From Oxyruncus cristatus (lineage: Eukaryota; Chordata; Aves; Passeriformes; Cotingidae), in contig VXAY01006800.1 of assembly GCA_013399855.1 (NCBI GenBank), positions 1,392,392 to 1,456,391 of the forward strand: a stretch of 64,000 nucleotides of DNA, read 5' to 3'. Shown here one piece after another: positions 13,001 through 33,651 of the stretch. Position 1 is the first letter of the stretch; the number at the start of each line of letters is the position of its first letter. The notes under the pieces were generated by a model. That model saw only the letters and a list, made by a program, of their open reading frames with translations. It was not told the origin of the DNA and did no database searches. Position numbers and translations under genes: made by a program.

Positions 13001-15211
13001 AGTGATTAACTCAGTGTATCTTTGACCTCAGAGGCTTTCTTGAGATCAAGCAACTGTAATTGTTGCAGGATCCACTTAAAAGTCAGACCTTCTGTGGAAA
13101 CAACATTATGGGAAGCTTGTGTCTGCTCAGTGCCCACTCAGACTGTTTCATGAAAAATCTCCTGTTATTTCTAGGAAATGACATTTGCTGGATTTTGATT
13201 GAGGACAGTCCTAGTCCAACACAGAATACAGTTGTGACACTCTGCTACACTGTTAAATTTATTAAATCGGAGTTCTCTGTTTTTTACCCGTAAAATGTAT
13301 TTTCCTCAAAACCACAGTAATCAAAATATCAGGATAATTAAGGAAATGAACTCATCCATTAAATTACATATATAACTAGTCCTAAATTATCTGTTGTTCT
13401 GAATTACTCTGTTGTATAAATGTGGATTTTTTTCTCTTCTTGTTTTAAAGTTTATATTGCATTTGTTCTGTACTGCTCTCTGTATTTCTTGAATTAAATA
13501 TATTCAATTAGCAGCAGTAACCATAATGAAAACCACTTCCAAACCAATTTATAGTATATTTTACTAGCTTAGTTTTCACATATAACTGCCTAAATAAAAA
13601 CAAAGTTGTGCTTTGCTTTGCTGTTGCTTTAAGAAATAACTGGGTTTTTTTTCTTTTTAAAAAAGAATATATGAATTTGTGACTAATATATGAAAACATG
13701 ATGTACATATTTGGGGGGGNNNNNNNNNNNNNNNNNNNNNNNNNNNNNNNNNNNNNNNNNNNNNNNNNNNNNTTCTTTATAAACTTCCAAAAATGTGTAT
13801 TTAGAAACCAACATCTACTTAAGGGGAAGCAGATGGAAAAATGAAAAATCTCAGTTCTACAGGATATTCTAGGTTTTCTAGGATATTTTAATACAAATTC
13901 ATTTAAAGAGGCTAAATACCAGAATTTTTTCATTAAATCATCAGCTCTTAAGTCAGTTGCCCTATAAAAACACCTTCAACATGTGTAATCTCTTTATTTC
14001 AATTTTATGCATATTTTAAATATAGAAGTGGTGTGTTGTCATCTTTTTAATCAGAAGTTTCAACTAAAACACACAAATATATATAATTATAAAATGTATA
14101 TATACTTGATTCTATGTAATTGATGGTTAATTTCTTAAGAATGTTGACCCTTATAATTCTTTGAGAATTTTATCCACTTAAAATGCTTTATATTTTCCTA
14201 AACTACCACTCCTGTAGGATGTGCAACATGAAAAGTCCTCGGGGATTGAGTTGATATACCTGTGATACATTTACATGGCACTACACTTGGCTGGTTAAAA
14301 AGAAAAGTCACATGCAGAGTGTTTGCATTTCAGAGAGTCTGCAGTGATGTGTGGCAACCTAGAAATGATTCTTTTGGTGGTATTCCCTGGAAATTTTGTT
14401 CATGAAAACAAAGAAATGAATCACAGATGCAGAAGCTGTATGGTGTATGTATAGGTGGTCCTCAGTCTCAACCATGTTCACAAAACCAAAGGCTGTAGCT
14501 CTGGAACTTCAAGTGCTGGCCTTGTTCACGCTAAAGCCGATTGCAAAACTCCAAAAATGTAAATGGATATAATATTAAAATTCTGGGACACAGCTATTTC
14601 TAAACCAAAGATTGAAGTTGTATGCTTTTTACCCCTCACTGAAGACCAGAACCTACCAGATGGAGAAATGTCTTAAGAGGCTTATACATCTTAGGTACTT
14701 TGACATAGGGAAGATCTCATGTGCTTGAGAGACCCAACAGCTTCATCTGTCTAACAACATTTGTCCACATGGTTTTATGTCCATACTGGAATATCTTTGC
14801 ATGCATTTTAGGAAAGACAAACGTTGTATTCAAAATGGACAATAAAACATACCTGGGTAAATGTAATGCATTTCCTTTCTTAATTATGCATCTCTCATAT
14901 TTTATACTGTCACTTAAATAGTATGTCAGTAGTGTTTATTCTTTAATAACTACAGTAGTTTATATCTTCTTTGTTGCATTTTGATAACTGGAAGACTTCA
15001 GTAAAATTTCTTACTCAAATTCAGTGTTTTCTGCGGTTATTTTAAATAGCAGTTATTATTTTGAATGAGTGCTGAGAAATATGTAACTTCACAATCTTTA
15101 TTTGTGAAATAATTATATACTACAAGAAACACTGGCTGGCTGCTACAAAACTTAAGTATTCATCTTAAGATCCTGAAAACTACTTTTTTTTTTTTTTTTT
15201 TTTTTTTCAAG
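10056..15211 (+). other. SEMA3A: SEMA3A intron 11
   Basis: A 5156-base intron containing the only assembly gap (13720-13772). It ends in an unbroken run of 24 T (15184-15207) followed by caag. Small hairpins occur at 11449-11472 (9-bp arms, 6-base loop) and 12768-12788 (8-bp arms, 5-base loop). No transposon was recognised. Confidence 0.9.
13720..13772. other. Assembly gap (53 N)
   Basis: A run of N directly follows ttggggggg in intron 11. The gap begins after a G homopolymer, which suggests a G-rich or otherwise hard-to-sequence tract. The true length of the missing DNA is unknown. An apparent minus-strand ORF at 13508-13933 spans the gap and should be ignored. Confidence 0.99.
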
Positions 15212-15303
15212 ATATTGGAACAGTTCTTAAAGTGGTTTCAATTCCTAAGGAGACTTGGCACGAATTAGAGGAAGTCTTGCTGGAAGAAATGACAGTCTTT
15301 CGG
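15212..15303 (+). CDS. SEMA3A: SEMA3A exon 12 (Sema domain)
   Basis: This 92-base exon completes the split Asp codon and encodes about residues 454-483: IGTVLKVVSIPKETW, then HELEEVLLEEMTVFR. It is the well-conserved DxGTVLKVV strand and VLLEEMTVF segment of the last propeller blades. The donor is consensus (gtaagt). The acceptor is odd: 24 consecutive T, then caag, so the exon follows AAG rather than the usual CAG or TAG. The frame and the conserved protein fix the splice point despite this. Confidence 0.96.
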
Positions 15304-18065
15304 GTAAGTGAGGCTAAATTTCAAGTGTCAGGTTGTAGATTTCTCTGTGGACAGCTGCAAACTCAACTTCTTGCAGTCTAGCCAAGGAATAGCCTGGCAT
15401 ACCCCTCTAATTAGCTTGTTATTTAGAGACCCAGACACCAGTCAAAATAAACCTTGAAACTTTCAGTGCTAGCTGGAGGTTAATGATAAAAGGAATGTCA
15501 TTCTGGTCTCTTGTTTGGTGGTTTAAAAAGTAAATTATTATTTCTGAATCTTAGAACTGTTGCATGCCGGAGTTAAATATCTACCTGTGCAAGTCGAGGA
15601 ATAATGCCTGTCTGTTGTCTCCCAGAGTTATGTAATATATGAATTTATAGTTGCATCAACTCTTAACACTATTCAGACTATCAGCATATTGTAACTAGGA
15701 AGACACTTTAGGTAAACCAGTGATCTGCCCAGATTTCTTACACCTAATAATCTGAGGAACAAAGGAAGTGTTTATATGTTCAAAGGTGACTTAGGGACTC
15801 AATTTCATGGTTTGACACAAGGCACCGTAAACACCCCCTAAACTTCAGCACTTTTTTTTGGTGAAAATCGATCTCATCCATTTTTCCTTTTGAGCCACCC
15901 AGAAAATACGGCATCCCATAGGCGCTCCTGCAAGGCGAGGCTGAGCAAACCCTTCAAACAGTTCCCAGACAGAACGCAGGAATGTCTCGTGTTTTGTACA
16001 CAGCAACGAATCATTTACATTCCCCAGGTTATTCTTTTTGTCAGTGCAGTTTTATGGCACCATTTCAGTGGCTCCAGGCTTTTTGGGGGGTTGATACCTA
16101 GCTGGGAGCACGAGGTTAATCTGACAGCACGAAGATGATGCTTGCACGCTCGGAGGGCCTCATGTCGTGTGGTCTCGCTCCAGATGTGCTGACAAGGACT
16201 GTGTCCTGGACCTGCCAGAGGGGCCCAGCCACCATGTCCTCATCAAACTCAGTTGCCATCCTTCATCTTCGGTTTCTGAACAGAGACAACATATCTAAAC
16301 AGAACTTATAAATATTTTTATTATTATTTCCAATATTATGGGGTTTTTTTCCCATGGGAAATCTTACCTTTACTGGTCCCAATCTTGTTTTGAGTGCCAG
16401 ATATGACTGAAATATGAGTATCTCTGTCTCTGCAGTCATTTTTTTTTTTGAGGGCAGAAAGTAGAAACTATGAGTAAAATGGAAGAAGTAAATTGTGAAT
16501 CCTGGCTTTTTTTTTTTTTTAATACATCCAAAAGTCATTACATTAATGCAGAGTAATTTGGCAATTGCAGATAATGTATGAGTCTCTTCCCTAAATCAAG
16601 TAGAAGTGCCAAGCTAAAGGAGATCAGACAGAATGAAAAGGGAAAGAAGGAAAATAAATGGAGTGAGTTTTATTTCGGAAAGGTTTTACAGAAGCAGAAT
16701 AGTTAGTGCCAAGTTCAAATTTAGTATTTTACTTTATGTGTGTATTTTTTCATTACACAAAAGGATTTTGGTGTTCTGATTTACTTGAAAGCTTTTTTAT
16801 CTCCTTTGGCATGTATTTAAGCCTTAAAAAGGACATTAATGTACTTCAGTGGAATAAGGAGAATTTGTGTACATGAGATATGAATCTTTCAATAGGGAAT
16901 TTGCAAAAGATTTTTCATGTACCTTATCCAAATGTAAGTTTTCTTTAGTTGCTAAAGAGTCCATGTGTGTCATGAACAATGTATTTTGATGCTTCAACCG
17001 CAATGTTCTGAGTACAATGCTTTTCATTTTTAATTCCACAAAGCTGAAAGTCTTTCATGTCTGTTACATTGATGACGAATGCCTCTTATAACCCCATTTG
17101 TGCAATATTTATCTGAACAGCTGAGCAAATGAACTAATGAGTTCAATTTTCATTCAAAAGTTACACTTAATCGGTACTTTCTAATATAAGGTCTGTTAAA
17201 CCCTCTGCAATGGCAAGTCCACATGCTTACCATCCGCTGACCCATGTCAAATTCTCTCAGGATAAACAAGTTGAAAGCTACACAAGTGTAAAAGCTTCAT
17301 AAGGACTTTATTAATGTACATAATCAAAAGCATGATGCATGGGATCAATATCAGATATTTAGATGGAATGAAGTTCATGCAAAATTGACTTGCACACTTT
17401 GTAACCAAATTATGCAACTTTTACTCTCAAGATTAAAATCCATCCAAGAAACTGGACTTAAAAGGTGTAACAGTTGATTAAATAAGTGATATTCCAGGGT
17501 GTAAAAACCCTTTTGCTTGTTTCAGCTGTGTGTTCTGCAAATACAAGTAACTTCTTTGAAAGTGAATAGTGCGGTGCAGTCAACAAGATTACTCTTGGGA
17601 TTGAGACTTGTTCTTATGAATAAAATTTCACAGGAATTGGGTTTTCACCTTGGTACTGTTAAAAGGTGTTTGCTTATTTCAGTGTTGTCACCCTTAATAC
17701 ATAGTATCTGTGAATTATTATTTTTTTCATATTATTATTTTCATATTTCCTAAGAGGTTCTTTAAATGTAATTTTAAGTGTAGAAAGTGATTTCAAGATG
17801 TGAAACTAGTGACAAAGTAATCACAATGAAACTGTAATAATAATGGAAAATTATATGTCTACAATCAGTATAGCAATCAAAGATGGATGCAGATATGTAC
17901 GTGCATTCTAATTAATTTACAGATAGAAATTATTCCACTGCAAAAGACAGCAAGAGTTTTATTACTAGGGAGTTTATTGTTTAATTTAGGGGTTGTGAAA
18001 ATAGCATTGTAATAGAATTTTTATGCTTACAGCTCATTTTATATTTAAACTCTATTTTTCCCTAG
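15304..18065 (+). other. SEMA3A: SEMA3A intron 12
   Basis: A 2762-base intron. Its 15888-16262 section is unusually rich in CpG for this window and is listed separately. The remainder is AT-rich with short homopolymers, including A and T runs near 16440 and 16510. The acceptor is ctatttttccctag. Confidence 0.9.
15888..16262. other. CpG-enriched patch of unknown origin in intron 12
   Basis: By eye this block has about a dozen CG dinucleotides in roughly 300 bases (for example acggc, aggcgctcc, ggcgagg, cacgctcgga, gtcgtg), while the flanking intron has very few. It has an 82-residue open frame (15890-16138) with no recognisable motif and no splice context. It could be a retroelement remnant, a regulatory CpG cluster or chance. 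I cannot name it. Confidence 0.45.
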
Positions 18066-18107
18066 GAACCCACTGTTATTTCAGCAATGAAGATTTCCAC
18101 AAAGCAG
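18066..18107 (+). CDS. SEMA3A: SEMA3A exon 13 (Sema domain, 14-codon exon)
   Basis: A 42-base, phase-0 exon encoding about residues 484-497, EPTVISAMKISTKQ. Mammalian SEMA3A, as I remember it, reads EPTAISAMELSTKQ here, so the sequence is clearly homologous with a charge change (E to K) next to L to I. The exon is flanked by ttccctag and gtacta. Because both ends fall between codons, skipping it would remove 14 residues of the last propeller blade without shifting the frame. Confidence 0.94.
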
Positions 18108-27954
<9,847 letters not shown>

Positions 27955-28022
27955 ACGTACTAGACGACAAGACATCCGAAATGGAGACCCGCTTACCCAC
28001 TGCTCAGACCTGCAGCATCACG
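27955..28022 (+). CDS. SEMA3A: SEMA3A exon 15 (furin-type cleavage site, linker)
   Basis: This 68-base exon encodes about residues 550-573. With the end of exon 14 it reads KRRTRRQDIR, then NGDPLTHCSDLQHH. RRTRR is the proprotein-convertase site between the PSI and Ig domains. In class 3 semaphorins, processing at such sites tunes repulsive activity and can release a Sema-PSI fragment. The site is intact. The LQHH linker differs from mammalian LHHD-type sequence, as expected for a flexible segment. The exon ends one base into an Asp codon at a gtgagt donor. Confidence 0.96.
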
Positions 28023-28640
28023 GTGAGTTATGGGCACAACTGAAGTGCAACTAATTTGTATGTAATTTGCAGACTGTGCATGAGTAGAGTAGGAAGCACA
28101 CGAATGATTTGTTGGTGAAATTATCTCGAACATCTGTGAAAGATGAATATAATACATCATTATCCCAATTTAGAGAGCTTACAGTGGCCTGTATCAGACA
28201 CTAAAGACTACTCGGGTTTTTTTGTTTTGTTTTCCTCAAGGTAACAGTTTTAAGCAATTTCCCTGCTTCTCTTACCTGATAATACTACACCATCAGGTTA
28301 GGCATATTATATCAGAAAAGACTTGTATCTCCTTCAGGATAGCAAAAAGTATGTACATATTGTTTTATATAGTTTGCATAAGATGATAAGCAAATGTGTT
28401 TGTATATTTTGGTTTGTTTTTTTTGTCAGCTGTTTCATTTTCACAGTTCATTGATCAGATTCCTTTCTGGACTTGTTTGACTGATAAACTTCTCACAGTT
28501 ACTAATTTGTTGCCAAACTTTTCAGAAGACCTTCACTCAGAAAATTAAAAATGTCCATTTTGCTGCAAGTGGAGGGAACACTTAGGCAATACTTCCCTCT
28601 GCTGGAGAAAAGTGAATCTTTATAATTGTAGCAGGTCTAT

Positions 28641-28779
28641 ACACACACAGAATATTCTGAGTTGAAAGGAACCCCCAAGGATCATCGAGTCCAGCTCATA
28701 AGTGAGTGGCCCATATGGGGATCAAACCCACAGCCTTGGTGTTATTAACACTAGGCTGTAACCAACTGAGTTAATCTAA
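28641..28779 (-). mobile_element. tRNA-Ile-derived SINE with CR1-like tail (TguSINE1-like)
   Basis: On the minus strand the head matches a tRNA-Ile(AAT) gene: A-box region ttaactcagttggt (28761-28774), anticodon-loop region gtgttaataacacca, and B box ggtttgatccc (28718-28728), ending gggcca. A CR1-type 3' end follows directly (gctggactcgatgatccttg, then a degraded aactcagaatattctgtg tail and acac repeat). Such SINEs borrow the CR1 machinery for retrotransposition; this structure is described for TguSINE1 in zebra finch. The many mismatches in stems and the fused tail rule out a functional tRNA gene. The insertion lies antisense within intron 15. Confidence 0.9.
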
Positions 28780-31700
28780 GGGTTAAAGCACTAGACAGAT
28801 CTCTGGGACAAGGAGGTGACTGAAAAAGGAGATACCTCAAAATCCTCATGTCCTTCCAGTCCGTGTAATAACAAAAGTGATAAATAGTCCAAAGTTGTAC
28901 TTTTGTGTCAGTTGTAATTCACCACCAGTACGTTTCATCAGTAGTTTTCTCTGTCTTCCTTTCAATAATTTGAAACTCACAGCTAACATTACTACAGCTT
29001 TTCTTTTTACTTCTTGATTGTCAGACTCAGGCCAAGTTACTCAGAGGGCAAAAGGATTTGTAAAAATGCATGAATAGATTGTGATCGGTATGTAGTTGTC
29101 ACATTTTGAGAACTCACAAATGTACAACTAGTTTAGATTTGAACTAGTCAATTGGCACTAGTAGAAAGTTCAAAAATTCCTTGTTGCATCGTATCAAGTG
29201 ATGCATAAACAGTGTAGATATTGAGGCTGAGATGACATTTCCGAATAGGAAAAATTCACCAGGCTCTAAATGTTGATTTTAATACCAGCAGAAGCATGTC
29301 TTAGCTTTACCTTTTTACTATCTGGACATGTTACTCATGAGGAAAAATACGATCTGGGCTACCACATGTCTGTTCATTTTAATGTTTTCTAGCCATTGTC
29401 CACTGTGCTTTATACAACTCTAGGTTTGTTCTTTATTTTCATAGGTGAAAAAAGCATTTCAAAACACCTTGTTTTTTTTTTATATCTTCCCATATTTGGT
29501 AAGCATATTTGTCTGATAAAGATACGTTCTGTCCTAAGGGAAGAGAGTAATACAGTTTTGCAGTAATCCAGAAATGAATTTTTTTCATTGCAACAATCAT
29601 GACACCCCTGATCACAAGGAGCTTTGATACAGCTTTATCAAAATAAGAAGAGCAAGTATCAGTAGGTTAAGAAAACTATTGAGGGAATGTAGTTCTGGAT
29701 CCTAGACTTGGAGGATGCAGTCAAAATGGTTAGTGAATGGTTTAGGCTGGTCTTGAGATAAGTTTTCTCTAAATTAATTGAGTTGTAAATCTATTATATT
29801 TTCCCATATTTACATGTCATTTACACATAATCACGTTGTACAGATGATTGCATGGCTTGTAAACTTCCTATGCCAACTTATGGTGAGTATTTACCTTGGT
29901 TGTGACTAGTACTTTTCTGTACAACAGAAGAAGAATTGGGTTTGCCTATAGCCAAAAATAAGCTCCAGCAATCTTTTACCGCTTGTCTACACATTCACTT
30001 GCAGTAACTGCCAGTTCCATGTGAACCAACAAAAACATAAAAAAAGAAGGATCTCACTTTTAAAGATATTGCAGAAACCAACTTTGTGATCAATCTGAAG
30101 CACTAATGTTTTTAATAAGGTTTACACAGCTCTTTCCATTGCCCTTTGGTGCAAATGTATAAGAACTAGTATAAAATGACTACACAACAACATTAGAGGG
30201 AGCTGAGGATCCTTAGCTGTACAGGTGTTTGGTCAGACATTCATGCCAAAATCTAAAAGCATGGACACCTTTGTGTCAGCCAAAGAACAATATTTTTTAA
30301 GTGTAACACACTAGTGCTATCAAGAAATTATTCATTTTTTAATTTTATTTTATTTTTTTTTTTTAAGAATTTGTAATAGAAGAGGCACCTTTTTGAGCTG
30401 ATTTATCTTAGGGAAAGTTCAAAGAATCACTCTGAATTAAACTGTAGAGTGAGATTGATTCATCTGCAAAGCAGTCTTGGTATAAGTACTTGGCCTTTCA
30501 TACTTCTTTGGTTATGTCAGAAATTATGTACTTAAAGGATATTTATCAGGGTAGTAAACTGATACTGCTGTTGGGTTCATTTTGGGAATTACTGCTCTCA
30601 GACAGGATTTTGGACTGAATTTCATAACCAACTTCACGACTTCTATACTTTTCTAATTCCTCCACCTGCTTTTCTGAACTTCCTAGACTTTCATTTTTCC
30701 TTCTAGTCTCTTCAGCTTCTCCCTCAGTCCCAAAGCTGCACTCTGATCCTGTGATTATTTGATCACTGCTTACTTTCTTGCACTCCACGTGCTCAATATT
30801 ACATGGACTTTATAGACATTTCTGGACCTGCCTTCTGCTCCCTTAAATCATGGAAATGGAAACCGAAGGATCTCTTAAATGCTTCCTCTCTCATCTGTCA
30901 CCCATACTTTATTTTCTGCAGCTGTGAAGAAATTTAAAGAGGACTTCACTCACTTGCCATGTCATAGATCAGATGCAAGAAAACAGAAGTTTGAAATGGT
31001 GTCAGAGCACCCAGTTTATAAAAAACCCTTGTGACTAGCTTCTTAGATACTAAGGATATCCTAGGTACCTAAGTTTTCCAGCAGAAACTTCTCTATAGAC
31101 TTAAAAATATGCTACTCCTCTTGGGCAGTGGGACCTTTGCCAAAGAAATACCTGGTTTTGTCCTTTCTACTGACATTTAGAATCTAGAAGATTATCTTCC
31201 TCGGATCTAATGAGACCAATGTTACATATGCTCTGCTCCTGTGTCATTCACTTGAACTAAGCTGTGTTCAGGAAAATATAGTCAAGTGGTGCTGCAAGCT
31301 CCCTAATGAATAATCTGCTACTTAAATCAACTATTTGGGATGTGGAAGATGAGGACCTTAAGTCCATTTAGGCTTAGGAAATTAACTTGATAGTTGTACT
31401 TCCAATACAAACACCCAAAATTTTGGATTCCTGTTGTTGAAGTTGGGCCATTCTGCAACCACGATTCATGGAGCCTGGAAGAGGAATTGAAACAGAACAT
31501 GCATCCTAGGGTGAAATCCCTGTGTTTCCGTCCTTTTTTCTGGAAGCCTGTAAGTCACTGTTTCACGGAAACAGATAGCTGGAGCAGTAACAGAAGTGTC
31601 TCAGCCTATAAAAGGGGACATTTCCTACTTACTGTTTTATGCTGCAGCCCTGTATATTCTATCTATTGTGGATTCCAATTCAGATATCCAACAACTTCTC

Positions 31701-33396
31701 TCTGACCGTGTGAGGCTCCTTGGCTGCCTGCTCAGCCATGTGAATTCTGTTCCTTAATTAGAGGAACTGAACAAAAATAGTCAGTACATCATTCACAATG
31801 TTGAATCTGGACCCACAAATTATCAGCCAGTCATTCCCATTTCCCATCTTTATCTTTTCACTTCTAATTATATTCAGTTGATTTCTTCACATACTTCCAG
31901 TTCCCCTGTTTCATTGACACAAATTCACCCGTGCTCCACCTCAGACCTTACCCCCAGTACCCTTGGCTACATTCTCTTCTAGTTGTCTCACCTTTCTCTT
32001 GTTGCTTTGCTTTCTAATTTTTTCTTCCATTGCTCCCTATCTTCCTGATCCAGAGCTGCACTGACATTCTTCATGGGAATGTGGTTTCTGAAACATGTCA
32101 TAAAAGTTGTTTCACTTAGTTTTTTATAGAACACCCCACTTACTTTCTTAAAAGGTCCACAATCCAGCAGGGGAAGGCAAACAAACCCATTTCCTATTTG
32201 TTTAGTGTTAATAGGCTATTTGATGTTTTCTTGTTGAAAACTGGGCAAGCATCCGTTCCTATCCTGCCCCACATCCCTTCTCCCATCCTCTCTCAGGTCT
32301 AGAAGTCACTATTGAAAGGCATATGATTCTGTATCAACATAAACCAGGAGCTTTGTTTTATTTTTACCTTTGGCTCAGTCATCTAGTAAACAGCCTGTGT
32401 TCTGTAAACAACACGGCCAATATGATAAAGGCACAGGTGGGAGCAAACAAAACTGGACAAAGGATTTCTCTCAGAGGGTTTTAAATAGACATAATTTTCC
32501 TGTTAAAACATATAAAAACTGGTTCCTTAAAGATTTCCAGTGCTAAAGGTCAAAAGTGGGAAATGGCAAAAAGTCAGGAAATCAACCCATGAGATCAACA
32601 CAGTGTTAAATAGCCTACCAAGCCCTTCCTCCTCATCTGCTCCTCAGGATTGTTGATCAGTGGCCACTTAATTCCATAACAGGATTTTAAATAGCTAAGG
32701 TGGAGAGCTGAAACTTTACAGTCTCTGTGGTATTGGAGAAGAATCAAATACCATATAAATCCTGTAGCTATGTGATATTTCCAGCAAGTTGATGAATATC
32801 TTGAAACATTGTTGTTACAAAAGGAAGTAATTTATTTAACTTTCTTTTTCCCCCTCCCATAATGTCTGGTTTATTAACCTCATTACATTTCCATAAATTA
32901 TATCAGTATGAGAGGAAATGATTAATTGAAGATCGTTTCCTCAAAAACATTATTTCTGGTCATTAACAGCTTCAGCAAACTGCAGTGCCATGTAATCTAA
33001 ACACATTATACTACTTTTAAATAGCCTCATGTTTTACTACTTTGCTCTAAAGTATTATGACCATAGAGCCCAGGAGGCATCATTACAAACATTCTGCAAC
33101 TACACCCTGAGTTTTCTCATTGCATACAGTTTGCTATTAAAAATTCTTGTCATGTCCTAGATGTTTTCCCTGATGAATAATAATGAGTTTTACAGAAAAT
33201 TTCACAATTAAATTCATTAACTTCCCATATTGAGATGTTAGCAGCTGTTAGGATTTAAAATACAATTAAAAAAACCCAAACAGTAAAACCCAAAAACCTA
33301 CCAGGGATCCTTCCGAAGATAGAGGTGTTGATGGAAATTTTCCAAATAGCATACTGATATGGGGAAGTTTTAAACTTTAAAGGAGCCCAATTTCTT

Positions 33397-33414
33397 AACA
33401 AACAAACAAACAAA
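33397..33414 (+). repeat. (CAAA)n simple repeat
   Basis: About four AACA/CAAA units just upstream of the exon 16 pyrimidine tract. Confidence 0.8.
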
Positions 33415-33455
33415 ATTACTTATCAATTAAGTGGGGTTTTTTTCAGTAATTTTAA

Positions 33456-33458
<3 letters not shown>

Positions 33459-33495
<37 letters not shown>

Positions 33496-33497
33496 CC
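33459..33497 (+). repeat. SEMA3A: (TTTTC)n / poly-T pyrimidine tract before exon 16
   Basis: Tandem TTTTC units run into a T homopolymer. The tract ends 11 bases before the exon 16 start and serves as its polypyrimidine region. Between it and the exon lies atgctgtacag. Confidence 0.85.
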
Positions 33498-33508
33498 ATG
33501 CTGTACAG

Positions 33509-33651
33509 ATAACCCAAGTGGTCACACCCTGGAGGAAAAGATTATCTATGGAGTAGAGAATAGCAGCACTTTTCTTGAGTGCAGTCCGAAATCTCAGCGT
33601 GCTGTAGTCTACTGGCAATTCCAGAAGCAAAATGACGACCGCAAAGAAGAG
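33509..33651 (+). CDS. SEMA3A: SEMA3A exon 16 (Ig domain, first half)
   Basis: This 143-base exon completes a split Asp codon and encodes about residues 574-620: NPSGHTLEEKIIYGVENSST, then FLECSPKSQRAVVYWQFQKQ, then NDDRKEE. It is the first half of the C2-type Ig domain. The FLEC cysteine pairs with the YFC cysteine in exon 17, YWQF carries the canonical core Trp, and NSS is an N-glycosylation sequon. The donor is GAG|gtacgg, which departs from gtaagt at +4 and +6. The exon ends between codons, so exon 17 starts in frame. Confidence 0.96.

Larger units (their letters stand above)
28023..33508 (+). other. SEMA3A: SEMA3A intron 15
   Basis: A 5486-base intron. It holds a reverse-oriented tRNA-Ile/CR1-tailed SINE (28641-28779), a (CAAA)n run at 33397-33414, and a long T/C tract (33459-33497) that forms the polypyrimidine region before exon 16. 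A minus-strand, glutamate-rich 80-residue ORF at 30546-30788 has no recognisable domain and is probably chance. Confidence 0.88.

Noticed and set aside
13508..13933. 141-residue minus-strand ORF
   Set aside because: It spans the run of N, whose content is unknown, and the readable parts match nothing.
28700..28779. A tRNA-Ile gene on the minus strand
   Set aside because: The A box, anticodon loop and B box are recognisable, but stem pairing is broken by many substitutions and the 3' end fuses straight into a CR1-like tail. This is a SINE head rather than a tRNA gene.
30546..30788. 80-residue glutamate-rich minus-strand ORF in intron 15
   Set aside because: It looks superficially coiled-coil-like, but has no known domain, no splice context and no supporting neighbours. 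A compositional accident is more likely.
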